Shown: one piece after another, positions 42,048 through 52,590 of the stretch
Numbering within the stretch: position 1 is the first letter of the stretch
Layout of the letters: each line of letters starts with the position of its first letter
Source of the DNA: Adiantum capillus-veneris
Lineage: Eukaryota; Streptophyta; Polypodiopsida; Polypodiales; Pteridaceae
NCBI GenBank assembly: GCA_014529385.2
Contig: CM043950.1
Span: forward strand, 75,153,935-75,217,934
DNA: 64,000 bases
Reading direction: 5' to 3'
Notes under the pieces: generated by a model
What the model saw: the letters and a program-made list of their open reading frames with translations, nothing else
Told to the model about the DNA's origin: nothing
The model's database searches: none
Program-made: the position numbers and the translations under genes

Positions 42048-43041
42048 ATCAGTTGTAACTGAATCTTCCTGCATGTCTACCTGAATACGACTGCACTCAT
42101 TCAACTGCACAATTTCTTCCTGAGCTTTAGCCACTTCGTTATTTTAATTCACTGATCTCTTTCTCTAATGTACTGCATGTGTAGGTTCTTTGCAAAATTC
42201 ACCCTGAGTGGTTTGAGGATGAAGAGACTCACCCTCAAAGACTATTACTTCATGCACAACATCTGCTAAACTTAGCTTTTCATACACAGCTTTGACTATG
42301 TCTTTATCATTATCCTATAAGAAGGTAGCATCCTTGCGAGCATCTATGAAAAAAAATAATATAAGCCTCTTTCAACATTAAATTCATCGTTTACCTTTTC
42401 TTCGTTGCTCAAAATACGCTGCTCTGAAATTGAATCCACTACTTCCAGCTCAACATTTTCTTTGGCTTTACTTCTTGCAGAAATATGCTCCCAGAATTCA
42501 TCATAGTTGAGAATCTGCATCTGATCCCCATCACCTTTACTGAATACAACCTCGCTTCATTCAGTAATCTCTTGTATTTCTTGATCTAGAATCGTTGAAC
42601 TTTTTTAAATAATATCCTCTACAAAATAGTTCCACTGTGTGGGATATGCTTCTACTAGTTCTTGAACCTGCTTTTTAAAATCCGAGTTTAAATCTCTTGA
42701 AAAGCTGCAATCATCCGATTTTCTGGAACATTTTGGCTCTTCTTCTCAGCTTCATAACATGCAATCAAACCTTCTCGATCGTCTCCCTAAAAAATATGAA
42801 ATTGCTCACATATAGTATCAAGTGCTAGCTCTAAAAAATCATCAATCTACTTTTTTATCTGCATGGCTTTTGCTTCCTGCAGAAACCCCTGAACCAATTC
42901 CATCATTTTTGGCAAATTTGTAACTTCCAGATTTTTATCAAATCCATTTAAACTGAAATCATCAATAAACTTCTTTAATTGTTATGGCATCTCCATCTTT
43001 ACCTTTCAAACTAGCTCGTTTCACGTCGGGTTCACCAAAGA
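42048..43041 (-). pseudogene. Z internal region, 5' part: unidentified charged ORF
   Basis: Minus-strand reading from about 43010 gives runs such as FIDDFSLNGFDKNLEVTNLP, KMMELVQGFLQEAKAMQIKK and GDDREGLIACYEAEKKSQNV with single stops between. This is helical, charged sequence without retroviral motifs, probably the N-terminal part of the acidic protein at 25.7-23.9 kb. Immediately after the LTR (minus strand) the sequence TTTGGTGAACCCGACGTGA (about 43019-43037) sits where a primer binding site would be; the matching tRNA is not known to me. Confidence 0.45.
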
Positions 43042-45375
43042 TGTCGGGGGATATGTGTTCGCTACATGAGCCGGGCACCGGGCCTCTAGCTGTGGGAGGT
43101 GTGAAAGAGGGAGAACAAGAGACACGAATAGCTCTAGCAATCACCACAACATCAATTAATTGAATACTACTTTGAGTACAACTTAGTCCTTATCCAAGGT
43201 GGGATGTTAACAACACCATCACTTGGGTCATCTGCTAACTAGGAGTTTAAAATCCCGTTTACAAGGTTAACTGGGCCGTTAACGACACCGGACTTGACAA
43301 AATGCTAATTCAATCTCTAACGGATGACGTTGATGGAAATTTTCCTCTGACGCTTTATCTGCTTCAAATACCTCACAAATTTTGCAAGCTTCAATTCAAT
43401 TCACTGCCTCGATCATCAAGCTTCATTTATTACCAATTATCATGTAACTTCCCGCTTTATGCACTTTGGACTGGCTTATCTACCATTCATGAGCTTTATC
43501 TCCACCTCTACTTGACTTGCTCCGAGTCCCTTAGCCTGCCTCGTGCTTTCCTCTCGTTTCTTACTTTGCTTTGTTTACCGTGCATGCCTTCTCCTGCTTT
43601 CTTCTCTTCCTGTGGTTCAAGACCACGAGTGCTTCTCCTGCTTTGATCGAGCTCTCCTTCTCAAGCTTGCTTGCCTTCTCCTTCTCAAGCTTGATTTTTC
43701 TTACTTCAAGTTTCTCGTCCTGGTTGCTTCCGAAAAGCTTCAAGCTCCTTCCCGTTCTTGCTTGCTTTGCTTCAACAAGTTTCTCACCTTGGTCGCTTCG
43801 AAAAATCTTCAAGCTCCTTCCCCTTCTTGCTTCCTTTTCTTCGACAAGTTTCTCGCCTTGGCTGCTTCGGAAAAGCTTCAAGCTCCTTCCCCTTATTGCT
43901 TGCTTCGCTTCGACAAGTTTCTCACCTTGGTTGCTTCGAAAAATCTTGAAGCTCCTTCCCCTTCTAGCTTGCATCGCTTTGACAAGTTTCTCGCCTTGGT
44001 TGCTTTGGAAAAGCTTCAAGCTCCTTCCCCTTCTTGCTTGCTTCGGCTCCTTGGTTCCCAAGCTCTCTCGGGACTCTTGCTCTCTCAAGCTTCAACCATG
44101 GCTAAGATTCTTTTTTTCTCCTTCTTCCAAGATCTTTTCAAGTTCTTCCCTTCTTCCTCACATGTGAATTCCTTCCCCTCATGCAAAAGTGAGAGCCGTA
44201 TTGATAGTGTGTCCCCTCCCTTAGCAACAATAGCGCCATCGTTGCTAGGGAAGCATAAAACCCCCCTGCTGACGTGGCAAGGAGGTTTTCTGGTAGCTCC
44301 AAAAGCTACACGACTAGCACCAAATCGCGTGGCCTCTAGTTTTCAATGACTTTTCGCTTCGCGGACCAAGCCATTTGACGTGCTAGTCGGGCTGCGTGAG
44401 CGCTTCCTCTTCTCCACACGCTGCCATTCGCTGCTCTGCCCGCCATCACCTTCATTTTTCTTTGGCTTTCCACACCCCCTAAGTTAGGGACACTTTAATT
44501 CTTCAAGTCGGCGGCCATTGGCCATGCTCTTTAATTGGGAGGCCCTTTTCTTTGGTTGCCTTTGGACGGCCTAGCACAAGGGCACCACATTTGGCATGCA
44601 TAGCAGCTAAAGCATTGCCAAAGAAAAACATATTTCACCAGCAGTCCTTGACTAACAATATCTTCATGAATTTCGATGCCCACATTCCTTTTTCGACAGT
44701 GTCATATGCCTTCAATATGCAAGTAAAAGTGATTGCATTCGAAGAGTTTTCCTCTCTTTGCATCTACTCCAAATAGCTAGCTTCCTAGTCCTGTCTTGTT
44801 CGGTATATCCCACGATCATTGCATTTCAAGATCCGATCGAGAGCCAAAAACTCCGAGATGACAGTACGACCGAGTGGACCCCACTAATGCGGAACCGGCC
44901 CCCGGTAAATCTTTGACGGCCAATAACTTGGCAATCAAAACTTCGACCCCACTGATCTGAAAAGACCGACGCGCTCCACAAGCTAAGCACTTTAGGCCCG
45001 TGAATTCACTCCATTTTTATCACCTCAGCTGCAGTTGCCCAATCCGGTACGGATCTTCATTAACTCAAACTTCAAACTGCCATAACGTCTTCACCATAGC
45101 TCCAATCGATGAGCCATAAAGACACGCCGATAGAGAATTTCAAGCACTAGAGTTCTAGATCATAATATCCCATTTGTGCGCACTTCAAGCATAGTCCTTT
45201 TTAGCATCATTAAGGCATCCATTGGGCTTTTTAAGCCGCATCTAGCATACATTAATCGTTAAACTTGGCTTGTTAACAAGCCCTGATCACAGCTTAGTAA
45301 ATGTGTGGGATTCAAAGAAGATTAAATTGCATTTCTCTGCTCTATTTCCTATCATGAAAGCGAAGTTTAATGACA
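43042..45375 (-). repeat. Z LTR copy B (2334 bp)
   Basis: Starts TGTCGGGGGATATGTG, ends AATGACA, followed by TCCACCCCC as after copy A. It has five 69-bp repeats (about 43700-44040), and both plus- and minus-strand apparent proteins (268 and 175 aa) come from them. Confidence 0.82.
43700..44045. repeat. 69-bp minisatellite in Z LTR B, five units
   Basis: Periodic CAAGCTCCTTCCC, 69 bp apart; same unit as in LTR A and C. Confidence 0.88.
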
Positions 45376-46392
45376 TCCACCCCCTCCTTCGGTCTCTGCC
45401 AACCGCACTTCAATCTGCATTAGCTTTAGGTACCTTAAGCTCTTTGCTGTCATCAGACTCACGTAACTAGTATATATATGAAAAATAAAGTAAGGCTTAC
45501 ACCCTAACATCAAAGTTCTAGCTTGATCACTAGGTAGCTATCCATCTGAAATCTCTGAACCGTATATGTCCTATCTCCAAAGAACTCAATTATGGATATC
45601 TTGTTTAGTGAACCGCGCCGGACTCAAGTGCTCCAGTTAATGATGCACATGGCTTGACCATTAATCTCTCTTAAGGTAACCCTATCAAGCTCAAGTATGC
45701 CTTACTTTGTCTGCACACAAAATGGCCATCAAGTCCTTTACTTCAATTTCTGGTAGCAGAACCAACTTAAAAGATGTATAGATACTTCATCAATTGTCCA
45801 AAGAAGTCAACTAGAAGCCAACCATGTTATCTTATTGACTGCATAACCGAAAACTCTTGTGACTTAGCATAGATCTAGAAAACAAAATCTTGTACCATGC
45901 AACCTGCTACAACAGGTAACTGGTACTCTTCAAATCAAAAACTTTGCACTATAGTAGTCCCCCGGGATCAAACGGGAAACTAATCATCTGTCCAACTGTG
46001 AGCGTTCCCTTAAAAGTTTTGCAGCATCCTCCAAGATCATAGGGAAAATAGAATAATTTCCAATCATTACAGCATAAACATAATTTTAGCCCACAAATCT
46101 TCATACAAACAGCCTGGATCATATGGCTCATAAGTCAATTGCCCCGCACCATGCATATAAATGTCACCTCCTGGGTCAAAAGCTAGCTCAAAATTCCCCA
46201 CATGATAGGGTAACATCAGATTCCATATAGTAGCAGGTAGCACTAGATACTGCCATATCCCCTATGCAACTGGCTCATCCAATTGTCAATCATCAATCAC
46301 AGGTAAAAGCATTGGCACTTCACCTTCACTCTCACTAGTATTGAAATTCCGATCATGCATATTTGAATACATCAAGTATCTGGTAAAAATCT
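45376..46392 (-). repeat. Z internal region, second partial copy
   Basis: Follows LTR B with the same sequence as 23812-24790 after LTR A (for example CACTAGGTAGCT, TTCCGATCATGCATAT). It ends at ATCTCCATGG, joined inside LTR C at a shared ATGGA, so it is cut off by a deletion or recombination. Confidence 0.75.
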
Positions 46393-48394
46393 CCATGGAA
46401 ATTTTCCTCTGCCGCTTTATCTGCTTCAAATACCTCGCGATTTTTCAAGCATCAGTTCAGTTCACTGCCTCGATCATCAAACTTTATTTATTACCAATTA
46501 TCCTCTAACTTCCCGCTTTATGCACTTTGGACTAGCTTATCTATTGTTCACGAGATTTATATTCACCTCTACTCGACTTGCTCTAAGTCCCTTAACCCCT
46601 GGTTGGCGTGCCTCCTGCTTTCCTCTTGCTTCTTACCTTGGTTTGTTTACCATGCATGTCTTCTCATGATTTCTTCTCTTGCTTTGGTTCAAGACCAAGA
46701 GTGCTTCTCCTGCTTCAACCGAGCTCGCCTTCTCAAGCTCTTGCCTTCTCCTTCTAAAGATTGGTTTTGCTTACTTCAAGTTTCTCGCCTTGGTTGCTTC
46801 GAAAAATCTTCAAGATCCTTCCCCTTCTTGCTTGCTTTGCTTCAACGAGTTTCTCACCTTGGTTGCTTTAGAAAAGCTTCAAGCTCCTTCCCCTTCTTGC
46901 TCGCTTCCCTTTGACAAGTTTCTTGCCTTCGTTGCTTCGGAAAAGCTTCAAGCTCCTTCCCCTTCTTGCCTGCTTCACTTCGACAAGTTTGTTGCCTTGG
47001 TTGCTTCAGAAAAGCTTCAAGCTCCTTCCCCTTCTTGCTTGCTTCGGCTCCTTGGTTCCCAAGCTCTTTCGGGCCTCTTGCTCTCTCAAGCTTCGACCAT
47101 GGCTCGTCTTTGACCAAGCTTCTTCCTTGCTTCTTCTTCCAAGATCTTTCTAAGTTCTTCCCTTCTTCCTCGCATGTGAATTCCTTCCCCTCATGCAAAA
47201 GAGAGAGACCTATTAATAGTGTGCCCCCTCCCTTAGCAATGACGGCATTGTCGTTGCTAGGGAGGCATTAAAAACCCCCCTGTTGACGTGGTAAGGAGGT
47301 TTTTGGGCAGCTCCAAATGCTACGCGACTAGCGCCAAATCGCTTATCCTCTAGCTTCTGATCACTTATCGCTTCATGGACCAAAGCCATTCAATGCGCTA
47401 GCTGGCCTGCGCGAGCGCTTCCTCTTCTCTACAGGCTCCCATTCATTGCTCGGCCCGCCATCGCCTTAGTTTTTCTTTGGATTCCCACACCTCCTAAGTT
47501 AGGGCCACTTTAATTCTTCAAGTGGGCGACCATTGGCCACGCCCTTTAATTGGGCAGCCCTTTTTCTTGGTTGTCTTTGGGCGGCCTAGCACAAGGGCAC
47601 CACATTTGCCATGCATAGCGGGCCGCCAAAGCATTGCCAAAGGAAAACATATTTCACTAGCAGTTCTTGACTAACAATATCTTCATGAATTTCAATGCCC
47701 GCATTACTTTTTCGACAGTGTCATATGCCTTCAATATGAAAGTATAAGTGATTGCATTCGGAGAGTCTTCCTCTCTTTCCATCTGCTCCAAATAGACGCT
47801 TCCTGGTCCTCCCTTGTTGGGTATATCCCACGATCATTGCATTTCAAGATCCGATCAAGAGCCAAAAACTCTGAGATGACACTCCGACCGAGTGGACCCC
47901 ACTGGTGCGGAACTGGCCCCCGGTAAATCTTTAATGGCCAATAACTTGGCAATCGACACTCCGATTGTCGCTGATCTGACAAGACTCACGTGCTCCAAAA
48001 ACTGAGCACTTTAGGCCCGTGCATTCACTCCATTTTTATCACCTCAGCTGCAGTTGCCCAATACGGTACGGATCTGCATTAACTCAAACTTCAAAATGCC
48101 ATAACTTCTTCATCGTAGCTCCAATCGAATCGTAAAGACACACTGTTAGAGAACTTTAGGCCTTGGAGTTCTAGATCATAATATCCCATTTGTGCTCACT
48201 TCAAGCATAGTCCTTTTTAGAATCATTAAGGCATCAATTGGTCCTTTTAAGACGCATCTGGCATACATTAATCATTAAACTTGGCCTGTTAACAAGCCCT
48301 GACAGGCTACAACTCAATAAATGTGTAGGCTTCAAAAAAGCTTAGCTTGCATTTTTATGCTGTTTTCCTATCGTGAAAGAGGAGTTTCACGACA
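46393..48394 (-). repeat. Z LTR copy C, start missing
   Basis: Matches copy A from about 22405 (AAATTTTCCTCT) and runs to GACA at 48394, where G0 RT coding resumes. It has four 69-bp repeats (about 46785-47055) and keeps the 0.6-kb segment missing from copy A. Confidence 0.8.
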
Positions 48395-48780
48395 ACGAGT
48401 TTTTGAGAAAGAAGCTTACAGTTGTTTAGATGGCTTTTTGGGATATAATCAACTTCTGGTTGACCCCAAAGACCATCATAAAACTGCCTTTGCAATTGAA
48501 TGGGGTATTTTTGCCTATCGGGTTATGCCTTTTGGGTTAACTAATGCTCCTGCCACCTTTCAAAGATTGACGAGTCATGCTTTCAAAGAATATCTTCAGA
48601 GTTTCTTTGAATTATATATGGATGATATATGTGTACATTCATCAATTCGGGCTCATTTTGAACACCTCTAAAAGGTATTCAAAAAATGTAGACTTTACAT
48701 GATTTACCTAAATCTTGAAAAGTGCACATTTATGGGCAGACAAGGAAAAATTCTTGGATATATAGTGTCTAAAATGTCAT
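48395..48780 (+). pseudogene. G0 reverse transcriptase, palm and thumb
   Basis: Resumes with EKEAYSCLDGFLGYNQLLVD, KTAFAIEWGIFAYRVMPFGL, TNAPATFQRLTSHAFKEYLQ and the catalytic LYMDDICVHSS, then KKCRLYMIYLNLEKCTFMGR and KILGYIVSKM. RT identity is unambiguous. A TAA at about 48669 and later lesions break it. It is the continuation of the coding cut at 22101. Confidence 0.88.
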
Positions 48781-48839
48781 AGCCAGTGATATGGATAAAA
48801 TTAATGTTATTGTTGATTTGTCTAGACCGACAACAATCA

Positions 48840-49550
48840 AAGGGGTTTAAGCTTTCATGGGACATTGTGGATATTACAAACGATTCATTTACATGTGCGC
48901 TATAATTGCATAGCCCATGTACAACCTGATTACACTCTTTGAATGGACTAATGAGTGTGAATAATCCTTCATGATGCTTAAGCAAGCTCTCACTTCAGCT
49001 CCAATATTTAAAGCACCGGATTGGAATAAGATATTCCACATACATGTAGATGCTTCTAATTTTTCCATTGGGTGTATCCTAGCTCAACCAGGAGACAAGA
49101 AAATTGATTTTCCTATTATATATGCTAGTAGACAGTTGAATATGGCAGAGAAAAACTATACAACCACGAAAAGTAAGGATTAGGAATGATCTATGCCATA
49201 AAAAAATATGGACATTACCTATTAGCTGACAAATTTTGTGTTCTTTGTGGACCACGAAGCCCTATTGTACTTGGTCAAAAAGCCATGCAACGCAAGAGGA
49301 ATAGTGAGATGTCATTTTTTTTGGAATTTTATTTCACTATACTTGTGAAAAAGGGCACCACTCACCAAAGAGTAGATCATTTGTCAATGATTATATCAGG
49401 AGAACCACCAAAGGGAGTAGATGATGATCTACTAGATGCATATCTTTTTTTTGTGGAAATGATACCTAGGTGGTCGGAAAATATGGTATCATTGATGACC
49501 ATAGCTCAAGTGGATTTGCAAATACCACTTTGTATTACAATCGGATAAAT
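48840..49550 (+). pseudogene. G0 RNase H and connection to integrase
   Basis: 48971-49183 reads ALTSAPIFKAPDWNKIFHIH, VDASNFSIGCILAQPGDKKI (first Asp), DFPIIYASRQLNMAEKNYTT. After a TAG, 49186-49548 gives AIKKYGHYLLADKFCVL and KKGTTHQRVDHLSMIISGEP, the H(Q/N)..ADHLSR-type end of the domain. This is the gypsy RNase H, with several small deletions. Confidence 0.78.
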
Positions 49551-49979
49551 TGAGCAATCGACTATGTATCAATTACTAGCTGGAAGGCTGTACAAAAGAA
49601 ATTAAGATGGAATACTTCTTTTATGTATTAATCCTGAGGAGAAAACACAATATCTAAGTCAAGCACATATTACATAGTAGGACTTTACTTTGCGAAAGAT
49701 CAAAGTATGCTACGGATCTTGCAACTTGGAGTATTTTGGCCAACTATAAGGAGTGATGTTAACTCATTTGTACAAACACACATCCATACCTCATGTGACA
49801 TTGTTCCAAATATCACTTGCTCCTAAGTGGAGTATCTAGCTACTTATTTATCTAGCCGAACATTTCCTGAGTATATGAATAAACGCTGCCAAAGAGCAAT
49901 TGAAAGTGAATCAAGAGACTATGCTCTTATTGGAAATCAATTGTATCGGAGAGGAAAGGATCAACATGTGCGTCTTTGT

Positions 49980-50600
49980 GAAAATTAAGACGAATATATT
50001 CCCATTATAGAACAAGCACATGTTGGATTAGTTGAAGGTCACTTTTCTAGTGAAACCACTGCAATAGCAATCTTAATGGTAGGCATATGGTGGCCAAATC
50101 TTTTTGCAGATGCCAAGGAATAGGTTCAAAGATGTGATGCATATGCATCAAAAAGCTAAAATGCCAACCCGTGTAGATAGCATGCCTTTAAGACCAATGA
50201 TGGGGGCTAGAGATTTTGCTAAATGGGGTATAGAATTTCTTGGGCCAATATAGCAACCTGCTTGTATAACCCAAGCTCAATACATCACTGTATCTACAGA
50301 CTTTTTTACCAAGTGGGTAGACACTAAAGCAACCCAAAATAATGATGCCAAAACCACAGCTGCATTCTTGTATAAGAATATGTTCACAAGATATGGAGTG
50401 CCAAAAGAAAATGTCACTGATAGGGTAACTCATTTCCTCAATGAGGTAATTAAGTATCTGCTTAATGAATTTATGGTCATCCATAAGAAATTGGCTCCCT
50501 ATCACCCACAAGAAAATGGAAAAGCTGAGCATACAAATAAAATTCCTAACTCAAGATTGACTGAGTGGTTAGTTCAGGATGAACATATTGGGAAATGAAT
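49980..50600 (+). pseudogene. G0 integrase zinc finger and core
   Basis: Pieces match: GHFSSETTAIAILMVGIWWP (zinc-finger His region, about 50037-50095), RDFAKWGIEFLGPI (about 50210-50250), TVSTDFFTKWVDTKATQN, KNMFTRYGVPKENVTDRVTH (second Asp, 50376-50432), APYHPQENGKAEHTNKI (Glu, about 50490-50545). At the first catalytic position relatives have GIDF; this reads GIEF. Frame changes occur near 50130 and 50350. Confidence 0.75.
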
Positions 50601-51272
50601 CTCCATGCCACTCTATGGGCTTATAGAGTTTCACTCAAGACACCTTTTAATGCTACACCCTTTAACCTTGTTTATGGTCTTGATGCCATACTACCGATAG
50701 AATTTCTATTACCGATACTAAGGGTATCTAAGGATCTTGAGTGTACTAGACATGAACTGAGAGAGAGGCTTGAAGATTTAGAAAAGCTTGATGAGCAAAG
50801 GCTAACAGCTGTAGCTCACATCTATGCATAAAAGGAAACGCAGAAATAGTTTTTTGATTCACATCAAGTTACAAAAATCTTAAAAAAGGGGGACTTAGTT
50901 TTAGTCTATTCCCTTGGGCAACACATTCTCAAGTTTAACAAAAAGGAAAATGGACCGTTTATCATTGAAGATATATCTCCAAGTGGAGAAGTTAAGTTGT
51001 CCACCTTGGATGACAAACCAATGGCTAATTGGATTAGAGGATGTCATTTAAAGAAGTACAATTTTCCACTAACCAATGAATTGCTAGAAACGATGCATGC
51101 AACAAAGCAAGGAAATATAAAACAACAGCAGGTCATTGATAAATCCCAAGAGGAAGCTCGGCTTTGGATACTCAAAAAGAAAGATTCTCTCAAAAATCAA
51201 CAAATACCTATTCCCATCAACACTTTGGAGCTAGATGAACGACTATGGGAATTACAAAAAGATAATGAATGA
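50595..51272 (+). pseudogene. G0 integrase C-terminal region
   Basis: MNLHATLWAYRVSLKTPFNA then TPFNLVYGLDAILPIEFLLP (standard post-core block), a stretch with the GPF-like module (KGDLVLVYS, KENGPFIIEDISPSGEVKLS, about 50890-51005), and a Gln/Lys-rich tail to 51272. Two TGA codons follow, after which the same frame goes on into a protease-like segment. Confidence 0.7.
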
Positions 51273-51468
51273 TGAATGTTGGATGGAATGGACCTTCGCA
51301 TCAAAGTATATCTGAATAATCATAGCACAACTGCATTGGTTGATAGAGGAGCTTGAGTACATGCAACCAGCTATTCCACGTACAAGAAAGCAACAAGTCA
51401 GTCTTTGACATTGGGAATATTGGCTATTAAAGGATACAACAAGAACCCAACACCGACACTGGGAGTAG
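51273..51468 (+). pseudogene. Retropepsin-like segment in frame after G0 integrase
   Basis: In the integrase frame, past TGA TGA, it reads MDLRIKVYLNNHSTTALVDR then GA, a TGA, VHATSYSTYKKATSQ and PTPTLGVVLG. The arrangement strand, ALVD(x)GA, hydrophobic strand, Y.KY.. resembles the active-site half of a retropepsin (family DSGA or DTGA; here DRGA). It is cut by the next LTR at 51469. A chance resemblance, or a piece of another element, cannot be excluded. Confidence 0.4.
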
Positions 51469-52412
51469 TGTTGGGCGATTAGGTCGCTAGCGGATGTTGT
51501 AATAGCGAGAACTCAACCAACAAACAAGAATGTCAGACGAGGACGGAGCTTGACCCGCAGGCGCATGGAAACAAACAGATGGGTGTCAATCACCTACTCG
51601 ACCTTCTAGAGACAATAACTACCAAGGAAATCAAATCTAAGTTCTAAAAATGAAAATGATTGAAATCCGTCCTACGAGTAAACTCTATCCGAAACATGAT
51701 CAAAAGTCATCGAATCAGCCTCAAACTCAAAGGAGAGTCTATACACCACGTAAGGACAGTACCCTATGAATCTACAATATAATCTCAACCTATAACCACA
51801 CCGTGCACTAAACGCATATGAACACAGGCCGAAAAATTTAGGTGACCAAAATTCGACTCCGATGACACTAATGTGTAGCTCTACTTGCTGCGGCTCTATC
51901 CATATATGGCACGCTCAATTCCGACACACAGATAGGGAGAAAACTCACATAGAAGCTCATGGGAGCTCACCTCGTGTAGAAGCCGAATGCGTGCACGCTT
52001 GGTATCGGTGAGTAGCTCTCGCCGTTGCTAACACAATGGTGGTGTCGCTTCTCCAATGGCAGCTCCGTAGCTCACGTAGCAAGAGGATAAGACTCTCTCT
52101 CTCTCTCTCTCTCTCTCAGACACAGTCACAGCGCTTCAAAACTTATCTTGATTAATGATTCAAAAAACTTGTCCTTAGGTTTACAATAATTGGCTCTTAT
52201 ACTTCAGCCTTGGAAGTGTGAACACATCTCTAATCTAATTACATCAACAGGTGAAACTACTTGAGGATTACAAGCTGGAAACTCAATTGAGTCCCGCTAA
52301 TTACAATGAATTGGCTCCATCAAAAATGAAATGTCGGAAATACATTTATTACAATAAGTGTTTACAAAAATATGAGTGTGAGTAAAAATGTCTAGGTGTA
52401 GTCCTCCGCTCA
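51469..52412 (-). repeat. Candidate 3' LTR of LARD-like element 2
   Basis: Plus orientation TGTTGGGCGA..CTCCGCTCA, about 944 bp, with (TC)n near 52088-52120 and, on the minus strand, a TATAAGAGCC box near 52195. A polypurine tract adjoins it. The partner LTR is not in the window. Confidence 0.5.
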
Positions 52413-52590
52413 ATACTCCTCCCCTCCGCGTCCATGTCATCCCTGACATGACATCTTTGCTTTGTCTTTAGTGGAGTCCCGTAGATTTTTCTTCTATCCT
52501 TTTCTTTGTCTTCAGCACTTCAAACTTTAGTAGAGGAAGGGGCAATGTACGTTGCATCCATTGTTCTTGCAGCACCTTAGTATCCACTCC

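Larger units (their letters stand above)
22102..48394 (-). mobile_element. Z: tandem LTR-internal-LTR-internal-LTR array of a non-gag-pol element
   Basis: Three related LTR copies (22102-23811; 43042-45375; 46393-48394) are separated by a full internal region (23812-25779 plus 42048-43041, about 2.96 kb once G1 is removed) and a partial one (45376-46392). LTRs start TGTC(A/G)GGGG and end GACA in plus orientation. The complement of 23812-23824 (GAGGGGGTGGA) is a polypurine tract, so the element is on the minus strand. Such arrays arise from unequal recombination between LTRs. No gag-pol is present. The insertion splits the G0 RT; the flanks (AACAA before, ACGAG after) no longer show a clean 5-bp duplication. 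Confidence 0.8.
17504..51468 (+). mobile_element. G0: plus-strand Ty3/gypsy element split by a 26-kb nested insertion
   Basis: The left part (17504-22101) holds gag, zinc knuckles, protease and the RT N-terminus. The right part (48395-51468) holds the RT palm, RNase H, integrase and a C-terminal extension. The two halves join inside RT: the codons for ..HVLEQ end at 22101 and those for RVFEKEAY.. resume at 48396. No LTRs were recognised at either end; the right end meets the LTR of another element at 51469. Many stops and frameshifts show it is old and is the bottom layer of the nest. Confidence 0.78.

Noticed and set aside
43543-44349. 268-codon ORF on the plus strand and 175-codon ORF on the minus strand
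   Set aside because: Both lie in Z LTR B across the 69-bp repeats; open frames result from a unit length divisible by three.
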